DNA of 64,000 nucleotides, from NCBI RefSeq assembly GCF_003054705.1, contig NZ_QAYX01000025.1:496001-560000 (forward strand), written 5' to 3'. Under the pieces are notes generated by a model. The model had not been told where the DNA came from and did not search any database. It saw nothing but the letters and a program-made list of their open reading frames with translations. Below, piece after piece: positions 44,139 through 53,486 of this stretch. Position numbers and translations under genes: made by a program. The stretch is from Opitutus sp. ER46 (GTDB lineage Bacteria > Verrucomicrobiota > Verrucomicrobiia > Opitutales > Opitutaceae). How positions within the stretch are numbered: the first letter of the stretch is position 1; each line of letters opens with the position of its first letter.

Positions 44139-46214
44139 ATGGAATTTCCTCCAGATCGATTGCCTCCGTCGCCGGGTAGTCCCGGTCCGGCGGCGACTGG
44201 ACGGCGCGTCGCGCCGACAGTCGCGCGTCGGACGGTGTTTGGCTTTGGCATGCGGGAGGTGGGCATTGCGACGGTGGCGGTGGCGGTGCTGGCGGCGACG
44301 GGACTTTGGCTGCGGCAGCGCGCGCGCAGTCAGGATGCGGCGCGGGCGGAAGTGCGCATGCAACTGGCGATGCGCGAGGACGCGGCGGAGGTCTACCGCG
44401 ACCAGTTTGCGGCGGTGCGGGCGAAGGCGGCGCGCTTGCGGGCCGACGCCGACGGCCAGACGGTGGAGCCGGGACGGACCTGGGCGCGGGAGCGGGCGAA
44501 GCGGTTCGAGGCGCTGCTCGCGAAGGTGGACCGGGAGGCGGAGGCGAGGAGCTTTGCGCAGGTGCGCCGGACGGTCGCGCAGTTGACGGCGAAGGGGAAG
44601 GTGGACGAGGCGAGGGTGGCGCTGGCGTCGGCGTCGGCGCCGGAGTTTCCGACGCCGGCGGAGTTCGAGCGGCTGCGGCGGGAAGTCTATGAAGAGCCGC
44701 TGACGGAGTTCAGCCGGCAGAATCCGGCGCTTTACCGTGAGTTCCGGGAGCATGAAGCGGAGATCGCGCAGCGGGATGAACAGGCGCTGCGGGCGGAAAT
44801 CGCGGGGCTGGGGTCGAGCAACGTGACGCCACAACTGATGCTGAAGGTCGACTTGCTGGCGGCGGTGGCGGCGCCCGACGACCCCGTGGTGACGGAGTGG
44901 TCGGCGCTGGCGTCGGCCTTGGACTATTTTGAGGAGCCGGATGGCGAGACACTTGCGCGGTGGCGGCGGGCGCAGCAGGCGCAGCGGCGAAATGACTGGG
45001 GCACGGCCACCGCGGAGATGCAGGCAATTCTGAAAGCGAAGGTGCGGACGCGGCAGCCGTTTCGGGCGACGCTGGGGCGCACGTTGCTGCGGCAGCGGCC
45101 GGACCAACCGGACGAAGCGTATCCCTACCTCGCCGAGGCGGCGGCGGCGGGCGACAAGGCGGCGCGGGCCTGGGTGGCAAAGGAGGACTACAGCAAAGGT
45201 CGCGCGGCGCAGGCGGAGCGATGGCTCGAGGCGGCGGTGGCGGACGGCGAGTTCGACGGCGTGCCGATGCTGCTCGACCTCTATGACAAGCACGGCGCCG
45301 CGAAGGACCCGTCGCACAAGATCGGGGTGTTGGAGCGCGTGACCGACCGGCCGGAGGCGCCGGCGGAGGCGTTCCTTTTCCTGGGCCGACTCTACGAGCG
45401 GGTCGATCCGCCGGGCGCACGGCCCAGCCGGGCGTTTGCGCAGTACCAGCGGGCGGCGGCCAAAGGCTCGGGCGCGGGCGAGGCCGAAGTGGCGAGGTGC
45501 GCCTTGCGTGGGAAAGGCACGGCGCAGAACTCCGACCTCGCGCGGGATGCGGCGTGTCGGGCATATGGGCGCGGCGAACGAGCCGTGTCGGTGCCAGTGT
45601 TGAAGGAACTCATGGAAGACATGCCGGAACGTGCGGCCGGGGCGGTGCAGGCGATGTTTGACCAGGAGAGCGTCTCGGGCGGCGGTGGCTACATGGAGTC
45701 GAGGACGGTCGAGGGACCGGGAGTAATCGAGTTGAAGGCGCTGCTGGCGCGCTACTTGGACCGCATTGGCCAGTTTGGACAGGCGGCGAAATTCTATCAG
45801 GCCTCACGCGATCCGGCCGCGGCGAAGCGTCACGCGGAGCTGACGGCCTCACACCCGTGCGAAACCTGCGGCGGCAAAGGCAAGGTACTGGAATCGGCCC
45901 CGTGTCCGACGTGTGGTGGCAAAGGAAAACAGATCTGCAGCGTGTGTGGGGGAATCGGCTTCAGCTATGTGCCTGGCACGCCGCCATGTTCGGCGTGTGG
46001 CGGCTCGGGGACGATGGTGCAGGACCGGAAGACGGTGTCGTGCAGCACCTGTGGCGGGTCGGGCAAAGGGAAGGGCAGCGTGGTAAAGCAGGATTGCCCA
46101 ACGTGCGATCACGGCCAAGTGCGCTGCGTAGCCTGTGAGGATGGCTCGATCAAGGTGCCGAAGGAGTGTCCCGAGTGTCACGGGAAAGGGGCTTGGAAGC
46201 TGTCGGACCGCTAG
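44139..46214 (+). CDS. Membrane-anchored repeat protein with DnaJ-type zinc-finger tail
   Basis: Unusual protein of 691 residues. A proline-rich N-terminus leads to one membrane helix (REVGIATVAVAVLAATGLWL), then a long helical, Arg/Ala/Glu-rich region. TPR/Sel1-like repeats (EAFLFLGRLYERVDPPG, AFAQYQRAAAKGSGAGEAEV) lie at about residues 310-560. The last 115 residues (from Cys574) hold eight CxxC motifs, several as CxxCxGxG (CETCGGKG, CPTCGGKG, CSVCGGIG, CSACGGSG, CSTCGGSG, CPECHGKG), like the zinc-binding domain of DnaJ but longer. There is no J domain. A chaperone-like or protein-binding role is possible. A hairpin follows the stop directly. Confidence 0.78.
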   Translation: MEFPPDRLPPSPGSPGPAATGRRVAPTVARRTVFGFGMREVGIATVAVAVLAATGLWLRQRARSQDAARAEVRMQLAMREDAAEVYRDQFAAVRAKAARLRADADGQTVEPGRTWARERAKRFEALLAKVDREAEARSFAQVRRTVAQLTAKGKVDEARVALASASAPEFPTPAEFERLRREVYEEPLTEFSRQNPALYREFREHEAEIAQRDEQALRAEIAGLGSSNVTPQLMLKVDLLAAVAAPDDPVVTEWSALASALDYFEEPDGETLARWRRAQQAQRRNDWGTATAEMQAILKAKVRTRQPFRATLGRTLLRQRPDQPDEAYPYLAEAAAAGDKAARAWVAKEDYSKGRAAQAERWLEAAVADGEFDGVPMLLDLYDKHGAAKDPSHKIGVLERVTDRPEAPAEAFLFLGRLYERVDPPGARPSRAFAQYQRAAAKGSGAGEAEVARCALRGKGTAQNSDLARDAACRAYGRGERAVSVPVLKELMEDMPERAAGAVQAMFDQESVSGGGGYMESRTVEGPGVIELKALLARYLDRIGQFGQAAKFYQASRDPAAAKRHAELTASHPCETCGGKGKVLESAPCPTCGGKGKQICSVCGGIGFSYVPGTPPCSACGGSGTMVQDRKTVSCSTCGGSGKGKGSVVKQDCPTCDHGQVRCVACEDGSIKVPKECPECHGKGAWKLSDR

Positions 46215-46244
46215 CAGCCTTTCGGACTTCGTCCGCAGGCTGCT
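46213..46244 (+). terminator. Hairpin after the zinc-finger protein gene
   Basis: AGCAGCCT pairs with AGGCTGCT, and inside them CGGAC pairs with GTCCG around a TTC loop. It overlaps the stop codon by two bases. Only a short TT follows. Confidence 0.6.
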
Positions 46245-46745
46245 TAACAAAATGGCTGCGCCATTTTGGTTGCGGGGGGCCGCGCGGGACGGCGATCTGC
46301 GGGCGAAAGCGATGCCGGCGCGAGCGTTACGGGCGATCAAGCGGGCCGCGGCGTGATCCAGCCCGCAGCGCGATTGTACTCTCAGAGCCCAAATTTCGGG
46401 CCGAAACGCCTGTGCGAGCGGAAGTCGTCAAGCGAGTTTTATAAAACACTAATATAAAGGTAATTGCGGAATTCTCGTTCGGCGCTTCCCGAGGAGCGTC
46501 AAGACTCATGAGGTCGGGCCCCCTCAACTTAAAAGCCAAACTTTTAGCACCTTTCGGGAGGAACCTCGGCCGGGTGGCTTGTAAGCAGTTCATTAATAAT
46601 ATATTGTATATCCATGTCTCAGAAATGACCCACCATCCCCGAGACTTTCTGACTCAGCCCAACTTATAAGTCTTCTCTTTTACCCTCGGCCGCGCGGGTC
46701 GACGCACTCGGACGCCGGAGCGCCTAACGCTAACGTAGAGGGCAA
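46215..46745. other. 531-base gene-free region with AT-rich stretch
   Basis: After the two hairpins the sequence becomes much richer in A/T than the rest of the window, above all at 46430-46470 and 46590-46690 (runs such as TTAATAATATATTGTATAT). I see no convincing gene. It may hold the promoter of the GNAT gene, or mark a transferred segment. Confidence 0.55.
46248..46268 (+). terminator. Second downstream hairpin
   Basis: CAAAATGG / CCATTTTG form an 8-bp stem with a CTGCG loop, four bases after the first hairpin. The A-rich left and T-rich right arms make it able to work as a terminator in both directions. Confidence 0.6.
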
Positions 46746-47321
46746 ATGAACTTCCAGCCACTCGATGCTGAGCGCCTGCGTACCACGCAGCAGGTCGCCG
46801 CTGAGTTGTTTCCTTGGGAGCGCGAACACCAAGTCGCGCTGGCCGCCGCGCTCTCCCCGACGGAGCACGCCGGCTTCTTCGGCTCCCATCGTTTGGCTTC
46901 CGTTCGCTGCTGGACCGCGCACATCGGCCACGGGCCTGTTTGCGGTCTCGCGACTCTCTACGGCTATCAGGCTCAGCCCGACGAGCTCTGGCTCGCGTGG
47001 TTCGGACTCTTGCCTGATTCCCGGGGCTTCGGACGCGGCGCCAAGATGCTGGACTGGATCATCTCCACAATGCGCGCCGAGGGCCGTCACACGCTCCGGC
47101 TTTGGACGACCGACGAGCAGGAGTACGCCAAAGCCACCCAGCTCTACCTCCGCCGTGGATTCACTCCCGAGGAATACCCGGCCCACCCGGATGAAGACTG
47201 GAAGACGCTGGTCTTTTCGCTCGGTCTGGACGGACACAGCCCAATCCCGTGGTCGGCCGTTCTCGATCGGGGCGAACTCTGTGGCCGCGAGCTTCCGACT
47301 GCGGCCGCTGCCGCCGCGTAA
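46746..47321 (+). CDS. GNAT-family N-acetyltransferase
   Basis: Acetyl-CoA-dependent acetyltransferase of 191 residues with substrate unknown. The GNAT core has FGLLPDSRGFGRGAKMLDWI (the R/Q-x-x-G-x-G/A acetyl-CoA loop, here RGFGRG) and YAKATQLYLRRGFTPEE near the C-terminus. Codon use differs from its neighbours, with more CTC, TCC and TTC-rich text. Together with the AT-rich leader this suggests acquisition by transfer. Convergent with fba. Confidence 0.82.
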   Translation: MNFQPLDAERLRTTQQVAAELFPWEREHQVALAAALSPTEHAGFFGSHRLASVRCWTAHIGHGPVCGLATLYGYQAQPDELWLAWFGLLPDSRGFGRGAKMLDWIISTMRAEGRHTLRLWTTDEQEYAKATQLYLRRGFTPEEYPAHPDEDWKTLVFSLGLDGHSPIPWSAVLDRGELCGRELPTAAAAAA

Positions 47322-47468
47322 CCTGCGCGGCCACCCGCGTCAGGGTAGGGAGGGCGACTTATAGGGAGGGCCAGCGCAACGGCGCCGAACTGACGCCTTG
47401 GGGCATTGGCCGGGCGTCTGCCGCGCGCCCGCCCGACAGGACGCGGTTTGATTCCCGAATTCGGGCGC

Positions 47469-47499
47469 AAAAAAAACGGCCGCCCCGAGAGGCGGCCGT
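47469..47499 (-). terminator. Strong intrinsic terminator of fba
   Basis: ACGGCCGCC / GGCGGCCGT form a perfect 9-bp stem with a 6-base loop, followed by eight T residues on the minus strand. It lies 27 bases after the fba stop. The stem core is the same as in the thrS terminator. Confidence 0.92.
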
Positions 47500-47526
47500 G
47501 AAAGGGATCGGACGCGGAGCTTCCGA

Positions 47527-48477
47527 TTACTTGCCGAGGTTCTTGCGGAGGTCTTCGAGCTGGCCCTCGCTGCCGAGGAGGTGATTCCGGCTCGCGATGA
47601 ACTTCGCGTATTCCTCGATGAAGATCTTGCCCGGCGGGCGGAAATCGAACTCCTGCGGCTTGTCGCGGAAGAACTCGCGGTGAACGCGGGTCCAGACCAG
47701 GCGGCCGTCGGTATCGATGTTGATCTTGGTGACGCCCAGCTTGGCGGCCGGGAGGTACTCGTTGACGTCGACGCCGACCGCGCTGCCGAGCTTGCCACCG
47801 GCGGCGTTGATGCGGGCGACCTCATCCTGCGGCACCGAGGACGAGCCGTGCATGACGAGCGGGTAGCCCGGCATGATGTGCTGGATCTTCTTCAGCACGT
47901 CGAAGTGGAGGGACTGCTTGCCCTTGAACTTGTAGGCGCCGTGGCTGGTGCCGATCGCGCAGGCGAGGGAGTCGCAACCCGTGCGGGTGACGAAATCCTT
48001 GGCCTCGTCCGGATTGGTGAGAGTGGCATGGCCGTCCTCGACCTTGATGTCTTCCTCGACGCCGCCGAGCTGGCCGAGTTCGGCTTCGACCGAAATGCCC
48101 TTCTTGTGGGCTGCTTCGACGACGCGCTTCGAGATCTCGATGTTCTTCTCGTAGGTCTCGTGCGAGGCATCGATCATCACCGAGCTGTAGAAGCCCGAGT
48201 TGATGCAGTCGTAGCAGGTTTCCTCGTCACCGTGATCCAGGTGAACGGCGAAGATCGCCTCGGGGAAAATGTCATTCGCGGCGCGAATGATGGCCTCGAG
48301 CATCTTCTTGTCGGTGTACTTCCGCGCGCCCTTGGAAATCTGGATGATGAACGGGGCCTTGGACTGGATGCAGCCCTTGAACAGGCCCATGGCCTGCTCC
48401 GCGTTATTGATGTTGTATGCGCCCACAGCGTACTTGCCGTAAGCGTGTTTGAACAGCTGCGCAGTGGTTACGATCAT
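47527..48477 (-). CDS. fba: Class II fructose-bisphosphate aldolase
   Basis: Zinc-dependent aldolase of 316 residues converting fructose-1,6-bisphosphate to DHAP and glyceraldehyde-3-phosphate. Motifs are AVGAYNINNAEQAMG, the zinc and substrate site FAVHLDHGDEE, SVMIDASHETYEKN, EAELGQLGG, CAIGTSHGAYK, YPLVMHGSSSVP and TKINIDTDGRL. ATG 48477 opens the conserved N-terminus. A TAATAAT -10-like element lies about 75 bases upstream on the minus strand. Confidence 0.95.
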   Translation of the reverse strand: MIVTTAQLFKHAYGKYAVGAYNINNAEQAMGLFKGCIQSKAPFIIQISKGARKYTDKKMLEAIIRAANDIFPEAIFAVHLDHGDEETCYDCINSGFYSSVMIDASHETYEKNIEISKRVVEAAHKKGISVEAELGQLGGVEEDIKVEDGHATLTNPDEAKDFVTRTGCDSLACAIGTSHGAYKFKGKQSLHFDVLKKIQHIMPGYPLVMHGSSSVPQDEVARINAAGGKLGSAVGVDVNEYLPAAKLGVTKINIDTDGRLVWTRVHREFFRDKPQEFDFRPPGKIFIEEYAKFIASRNHLLGSEGQLEDLRKNLGK

Positions 48478-48664
48478 AGGCGTAGAATGACAGGGTCGAA
48501 CCTTTCGCCCGGGCCAACCTATCCGCAAGGCATTTCTCTATGCATTATTAGCGAAGCCCTACGCGCACCTTGTGCCGCAGAAGCTGCGCTCAACCAACGG
48601 GTCCGCGAGGCCGGGCGGGCCGGCTGCGCGATGGGCGTTGCGGGCTGCGAATCCGGGCGACGAA

Positions 48665-49693
48665 TCAACCCCCACCGCCGCGTCCACCGCGAGTGGAGCC
48701 GGCGGCGCCGCGGATGAGTTGCTGGAGCTGACGCGCGTTCTGTTGCTGCTGCTGGAGCTGCTGGAGGGCGGCGAGCTGCGAAGCCGAGAGAACGGTTTGG
48801 GCCTGGGCGAGGGCGGCGGAGCTGATGGCCGCCGAGCTGGGGCCGACGACCCCGCCTGCGCCACCGCCGCCGAAGAGCATACCGCCGCCGGGGCCGCCGA
48901 AATCACCGCGAGGCGGGGGCGGTGCGTCCGCGGCTGCATCCGCGGTAGTCGACGCCGACGCGGCTAGAATATCGACGAGTTGTTCGACCTGGCTGCTGGT
49001 GAGCGGGCTGTCGCTGGAAATGAGCTGCTGTTGCAGGGCGTTGACGACGTTTCGCTGTGGGAGCGTCTGCTCGTAGTTGACGAGTTGGGAGTAGCCGGTG
49101 TCGCCGAGGAGGGACTTGATGCTGGCGTCGACGGTGCTCTGGGCGTCGGCGACGAGTTTGCGGATGCTGTCGCGATCGTTGCGAAGATCGAGTCCTTGCT
49201 CGCGCGCGGCGGTGAGGACGTCCTGCATCGTGCTCTGGCGATCGAGCAGGAGCGCACTCAGTTTGCTGCTCTGGTCCGGCGTCAGGCCCAGCTTCCTGAA
49301 GAGTGCGGCGTAGCGCGAATCCAGCATCGACTTCTGGGTCGCGGAGAGGAGGGCCTGGGCCTCCGGCTTCGCCATCAGCTCGCGGAGCGCTGCGAACTGG
49401 GGGCCGCGGCCGCGGAACGCGCGCGGGCCGGCGTTTTCGGCGTCGGGGGCGCTGGCGAGTTCGCCTTCACCTTCGGCGGCGCGCGGGGAGGTGCGGGCCG
49501 CGGCGAGTTTGGTGCGCAGGTCGCGGTTCTCGTCTTCGAGCCGGCGGATGCGTTTGAGAAGATCGGCGCGCTCGGTCTCACCCAAGGCGGCGAGCCGAAG
49601 CTCCTGGATCTGCTGGCGCTGATGCCAGACGAGCACCGAAGCCCCGACGACGGTCAGGACGAGGAGGGCGGTGACGAAGGTTTTGTAGTTCAC
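48665..49693 (-). CDS. Membrane-anchored coiled-coil protein with Gln-rich tail
   Basis: Protein of 342 residues. An N-terminal membrane helix (TALLVLTVVGASVLVW) is followed by a coiled coil (IQELRLAALGETERADLLKR). The segment LFRKLGLTPDQSSKLSALLL resembles LTxxQ motifs of the Spy/CpxP periplasmic chaperones. Low-complexity Gly and Gln runs end the protein (LQQLQQQQQNARQLQQLIRG). GTG start at 49693. The function is unknown; an envelope-stress or scaffold role is only a guess. Confidence 0.65.
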   Translation of the reverse strand: MNYKTFVTALLVLTVVGASVLVWHQRQQIQELRLAALGETERADLLKRIRRLEDENRDLRTKLAAARTSPRAAEGEGELASAPDAENAGPRAFRGRGPQFAALRELMAKPEAQALLSATQKSMLDSRYAALFRKLGLTPDQSSKLSALLLDRQSTMQDVLTAAREQGLDLRNDRDSIRKLVADAQSTVDASIKSLLGDTGYSQLVNYEQTLPQRNVVNALQQQLISSDSPLTSSQVEQLVDILAASASTTADAAADAPPPPRGDFGGPGGGMLFGGGGAGGVVGPSSAAISSAALAQAQTVLSASQLAALQQLQQQQQNARQLQQLIRGAAGSTRGGRGGGG

Positions 49694-49900
49694 GGTTGCC
49701 TGCGCTAGACGCGACTGTCGCCGACAAGTAACAGCGGATCCGGCGCCGCCGATGCCGGCAGGCGACCAAGCGCCGGGACCTGCGGGCGAGGGAGGGGGGC
49801 TCCCGGTGGACCGGGGTGATTCTGATACGAGCGCTCTCGCGCGGCCGCCCCGAGGCGAACCGCAGCGACGAGCGGGAGCAGGCCGGGCGGAGACCGCCGC

Positions 49901-52699
49901 TTACCGCGGGGGAAACTCGAACTCGGCTTTGGCGCCGGTGGGCGAGAGCACGAGGAAGGCGCCGAATGGCTGGCCGCGCTTCGACATGAAGCCCTCGATC
50001 AGGCCGGAGCGGCCCTCCTCGAACATCGGCTTGAGTTCGTCGAGCGAGAGCTTCCGGCCGCAGAGCTCCTTCTTGAGCGTCATGACCACGCGGTTGTCCT
50101 GGTCGGGTCGGCGCACGTAGAAGGCCTCAGGCGTTTCCAGAATCTCGGCGTCCTTGTGCATCTTGCTTCGACCGACGACCGTGGCCTGCGAGAGATCGGG
50201 GGGAGTCTTGGCTTTGCGGGCGATGGGCTTGCCGTCCTTGCCCAGCTTCGGGGCGCGGGGCGGAAACTCCCAGGCGATGCGGGCGTTCTCGCGTTTGAGA
50301 AAGGCATCGAACGGGCGGCCCTTCTTGGAGATGAAGCCCTTGATGAGCTCGGTCTTGCCGGTGGTGACGAGCTGGATGGCAGCTTCGCGCGGGATCGGCT
50401 TCTGGCACATCAGGCGGCCGACGCGGAAACTCTGTTTCCAGGCGTCGCCCTCGCGTTCGCGCAGAATGTAGCTGGAACCGTTCTCGCAGAGCTCGGCGCC
50501 GCTCGCGGGATCCGTCCAGAAGGGCTCGAGGGTCCCGATGTCCTGTTTGTCGCCGAAATCGTACTCGGCTTTGTACTTCCCGGCCTCCTCGTCCTTGGTG
50601 AGCTTAAGCGTGGCGGCGAAGCGGGCGCGGGTCTTGGCGGAGATGAAGCCGTCGAGCGGACCGACGACGCCCTTCTCGACGAGTTCCTTGACCTCGTGCG
50701 GCTCCATTTTGCGGCCGCCGATGACCTTGTACACGGTGAGGACGCCGTCCTGGGACTTGTAGCCGCGGAGCATCTCGCGCATCGGCTTCTGGTCGGTCGG
50801 CGAAATGATGTCGGTCTCGGGCGCGGCGGACTCATCCTCCTCGAAGCCCTTGACGCGCTCGACGATGCCCTTGGTGGTGGCGGCGATCTCCGCCATGAAC
50901 TGCTCGCGCGTGAACTTGCCGTGCTCGATCTGGCGCAGCTTGTACTCCCACTCGCCGGTGAGGTCGGGCTTGGTGAGTTCCTCGGCCTTCACGGCGCCGA
51001 TGAACTGGAGGAGCTGCTCAGCCTTGGCGCTCGGCACCAGCTCGCGCTGGTTGCGATCCATGTACTTCTGATTGATCAGGCCGTCGATCGTGTCGGCGCG
51101 GGTCGCCGGGGTGCCGAGACCGCGTTCCTTCATGGCTTCGGCGAGTTCCTCGTCGTCGACGAGTTTGCCCGCACCTTCCATGGCGGAGAGGAGCGTGGCT
51201 TCCGTGTAGCGGGGTGGCGGCTTGGTCTGCTCGGCGTGTTGCGTCGCCTCGATGGTCTTGGCGCGCACGGGCGAGCCGTCCTCGCTGGAAAGCGCCGGCA
51301 GCGCCTTCGAATCGGTGGAGCCCTCCTCGACGGTGGTCTTGCCGTACACGGCGAGCCAGCCGGGGGAGGTGAGCACCTTGCCCTCGGTGCGGAACTCGTG
51401 GCCGCCGACCGTGCTGGTGCGCGTGGTGATGTCGAACTCGGCCGCCGGAAAGAACACGGCGACGAAGCGGCGGGCGATCATGTCGAATACCTTGGCCTCC
51501 ATGTCCTCGAGGTGCTTGGCCTCGTGGGTCGTGGGGATGATCGCGAAGTGGTCCGAAATTTGGGCGTTGTTGAAGATGCGGCGGTTGGGCACGACCCAGC
51601 CGGAGTCCAGTACCTGTTGCGCGAAGGGTTCCAGGTGGCCGCCGTGGAGGTTGCGCAGTGTCTCGCGCACCGTGGGAATATAGTCCTCGGGCAGCGCGCG
51701 GGAATCGGTACGCGGATACGTGATCATCTTGTGCCGCTCGTACAGTGCTTGCGCGATCTGGAGCGTGCGGCGGGCGGGCAGGCCGTAGCGGTTGTTAGCC
51801 TCGCGCTGGAGCGTCGTTAGGTCGTAGAGGCGCGGAGACGCCTGCGTGCTGGCCTTCTTCTCCTCGGTGACCTGCGCGAGCGGCTGCCCCTGGCAGGCGG
51901 CGAGCACGGCGTCGGCCATGGCTTTATCCCAAATGCGGTCGACGCGGTCCTGGTCGTCATTCTCGGCGCGCTTGAAGTTGGGACGCTGATACACGCCCTC
52001 GTAGCTGCCCTTGGCGACCGCGAAGGTGGCGGTGACGCGCCAGTAATCGCGCGGCTTGAAGTTCCGGATCTCCTGCTCGCGGGCGTACACGATCGCGAGG
52101 GTGGGGGTCTGCACGCGGCCAACCGAGGCCACGTTGCCGGCACGCGAGCCGAACATGCGCTTGGTGAGGGCGCGCGTGCCGTTGATGCCGATGAGCCAGT
52201 CGCTTTCGCTGCGGCAGCGCGCCGCCGCCTCGAGCCCGCGCATCTTCTCGCCCTCGCGCAGGTGCTGGAAGGCTTCGCGGATGCCCTCAGCGGTCATCGT
52301 CTGCATCCAGGCACGTTTCACCGGCAACTTGCACTTGGTAAGCTGATACAGGTAGGCGAAGATTAGCTCGCCCTCCCGCCCGGCGTCGCAGGCGTTGATG
52401 ACCTGGTCGATGTCCTTGCGGGCAATGAGCTTCTTCAGGGCGGTGAAGCGGTCCTTGGAATCCTCGACGGGCTTGAGGCCAAACTTCTCGGGAATGATCG
52501 GCAGCGTCTCCAACCGCCAGAAACCGTACTTCTTCTTGTCAATGTCCTCGGGCATCTCGAGTTCCACGACATGACCGAGCGCGTACGAGATGACGTAATC
52601 GTCGTTCTCGTAGTGATCAGCCTTCTTGGGAATCTTCCCGAGTGCGCGCGCGAGATCGGCCGCCACGGACGGCTTCTCGGCGATGACAAGTGACTTCAT
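49901..52699 (-). CDS. topB: DNA topoisomerase III-like type IA topoisomerase
   Basis: Type IA topoisomerase of 932 residues. The Toprim domain starts KSLVIAEKPSVAADLARALG and has INACDAGREGELIFAYLY. The active-site Tyr is in HKMITYPRTDSRALPEDYI. The C-terminus has three copies of a topoisomerase III-type repeat, each with a GFIS/GFMS-K-GRPF-like motif (IKGFISKKGRPFDAFL, IEGFMSKRGQPFGAFL). E. coli TopB has 653 residues, so the tail is longer. The long GVxR motif SVGRVQTPTLAIV is intact. ATG 52699 gives the exact Toprim N-terminus. Confidence 0.93.
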   Translation of the reverse strand: MKSLVIAEKPSVAADLARALGKIPKKADHYENDDYVISYALGHVVELEMPEDIDKKKYGFWRLETLPIIPEKFGLKPVEDSKDRFTALKKLIARKDIDQVINACDAGREGELIFAYLYQLTKCKLPVKRAWMQTMTAEGIREAFQHLREGEKMRGLEAAARCRSESDWLIGINGTRALTKRMFGSRAGNVASVGRVQTPTLAIVYAREQEIRNFKPRDYWRVTATFAVAKGSYEGVYQRPNFKRAENDDQDRVDRIWDKAMADAVLAACQGQPLAQVTEEKKASTQASPRLYDLTTLQREANNRYGLPARRTLQIAQALYERHKMITYPRTDSRALPEDYIPTVRETLRNLHGGHLEPFAQQVLDSGWVVPNRRIFNNAQISDHFAIIPTTHEAKHLEDMEAKVFDMIARRFVAVFFPAAEFDITTRTSTVGGHEFRTEGKVLTSPGWLAVYGKTTVEEGSTDSKALPALSSEDGSPVRAKTIEATQHAEQTKPPPRYTEATLLSAMEGAGKLVDDEELAEAMKERGLGTPATRADTIDGLINQKYMDRNQRELVPSAKAEQLLQFIGAVKAEELTKPDLTGEWEYKLRQIEHGKFTREQFMAEIAATTKGIVERVKGFEEDESAAPETDIISPTDQKPMREMLRGYKSQDGVLTVYKVIGGRKMEPHEVKELVEKGVVGPLDGFISAKTRARFAATLKLTKDEEAGKYKAEYDFGDKQDIGTLEPFWTDPASGAELCENGSSYILREREGDAWKQSFRVGRLMCQKPIPREAAIQLVTTGKTELIKGFISKKGRPFDAFLKRENARIAWEFPPRAPKLGKDGKPIARKAKTPPDLSQATVVGRSKMHKDAEILETPEAFYVRRPDQDNRVVMTLKKELCGRKLSLDELKPMFEEGRSGLIEGFMSKRGQPFGAFLVLSPTGAKAEFEFPPR

Positions 52700-52877
52700 G
52701 GGTTGCGAGCGGTTACGCAGCGCACCAACGAAGTGCAAGAAATTGTTTTGGCGAGCGGCGCTGAATGCTCATGCCGGCCCGCTTCGGGCGCGCGAGACGG
52801 CTCCGACCGTTTCGGGGGGCGCCCCACGCCGCGCTTGGGGGCTGCGGTTTCGGCCTTCAGGCGGCTTCCGAAGCCGT

Positions 52878-53411
52878 TCAGCGGCCGGCGCCTGCGACCA
52901 CGATCTTCGACGTCACATGGTGCACGCCATCGGTGTCGAGCGCGTGCGCCACCGCCTTGCCGACGAGATTCTCCGCGGCGACCTGGCCGCCGAGCGTGAC
53001 GCGGCCGTCGGTGCTCTCGACGGTGAGCGCGGTGGCCGAGAGGTCGCGGTCGAGGACGTACTTGGACTTGATGACCGCCACGATGCGCAAGTCGGAGACC
53101 TTGTCGCGCGCGCGGGCGGCGTTTTCGCGGGCGACCTGGCCGCTCTTGGACAGCTCCTGGCGAATCTCCTCGGGCGTGAGGTGCCATTCGCGCATTTTCT
53201 CGCTGAGCGCATCGGAGAAGTCGGAGGCCGCCGCGCGCGATTTCTGGAGCGCGCGGTCGGCGGCATTGCGCGCGCCGGAGCCGGTGACACTGCTGTTGCC
53301 GGTGCCGGCGCGGACGGTGGCGTTACCTGCCGCGACCGGTTGGTCGAGATAGACGTGCATGCCGACCGCGCCGATCAGGACGCCGAAGATCAAACCGAGG
53401 ATGAAGCGCAT
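52878..53411 (-). CDS. BON-domain protein
   Basis: Protein of 177 residues with an N-terminal membrane or signal segment (FILGLIFGVLIGAVGMHVYL), a helical middle and a C-terminal BON domain (LSATALTVESTDGRVTLGGQ, GVHHVTSKIVV). BON domains bind phospholipid membranes, as in OsmY. It is 75 bases downstream of the cytochrome b gene and may be read through from that operon. Confidence 0.82.
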   Translation of the reverse strand: MRFILGLIFGVLIGAVGMHVYLDQPVAAGNATVRAGTGNSSVTGSGARNAADRALQKSRAAASDFSDALSEKMREWHLTPEEIRQELSKSGQVARENAARARDKVSDLRIVAVIKSKYVLDRDLSATALTVESTDGRVTLGGQVAAENLVGKAVAHALDTDGVHHVTSKIVVAGAGR

Positions 53412-53486
53412 GGTGGAAGAAGGGGCCGGACCGCAGGATGCGGGGGCCGGCGCTTCAGATACAACATCGGCGTGGCTGGTTCCACG

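Noticed and set aside
46327-46593. Minus-strand open frame in the AT-rich gap
   Set aside because: No ribosome binding site, no recognisable domain, and it overlaps the terminator region. It could be chance.
46719-46732. Integron attC-like core (GCCTAAC) before the GNAT gene
   Set aside because: Only one core-like heptamer is visible. The matching GTTRRRY box and the paired arms of an attC site are missing, and the orientation does not fit the gene.
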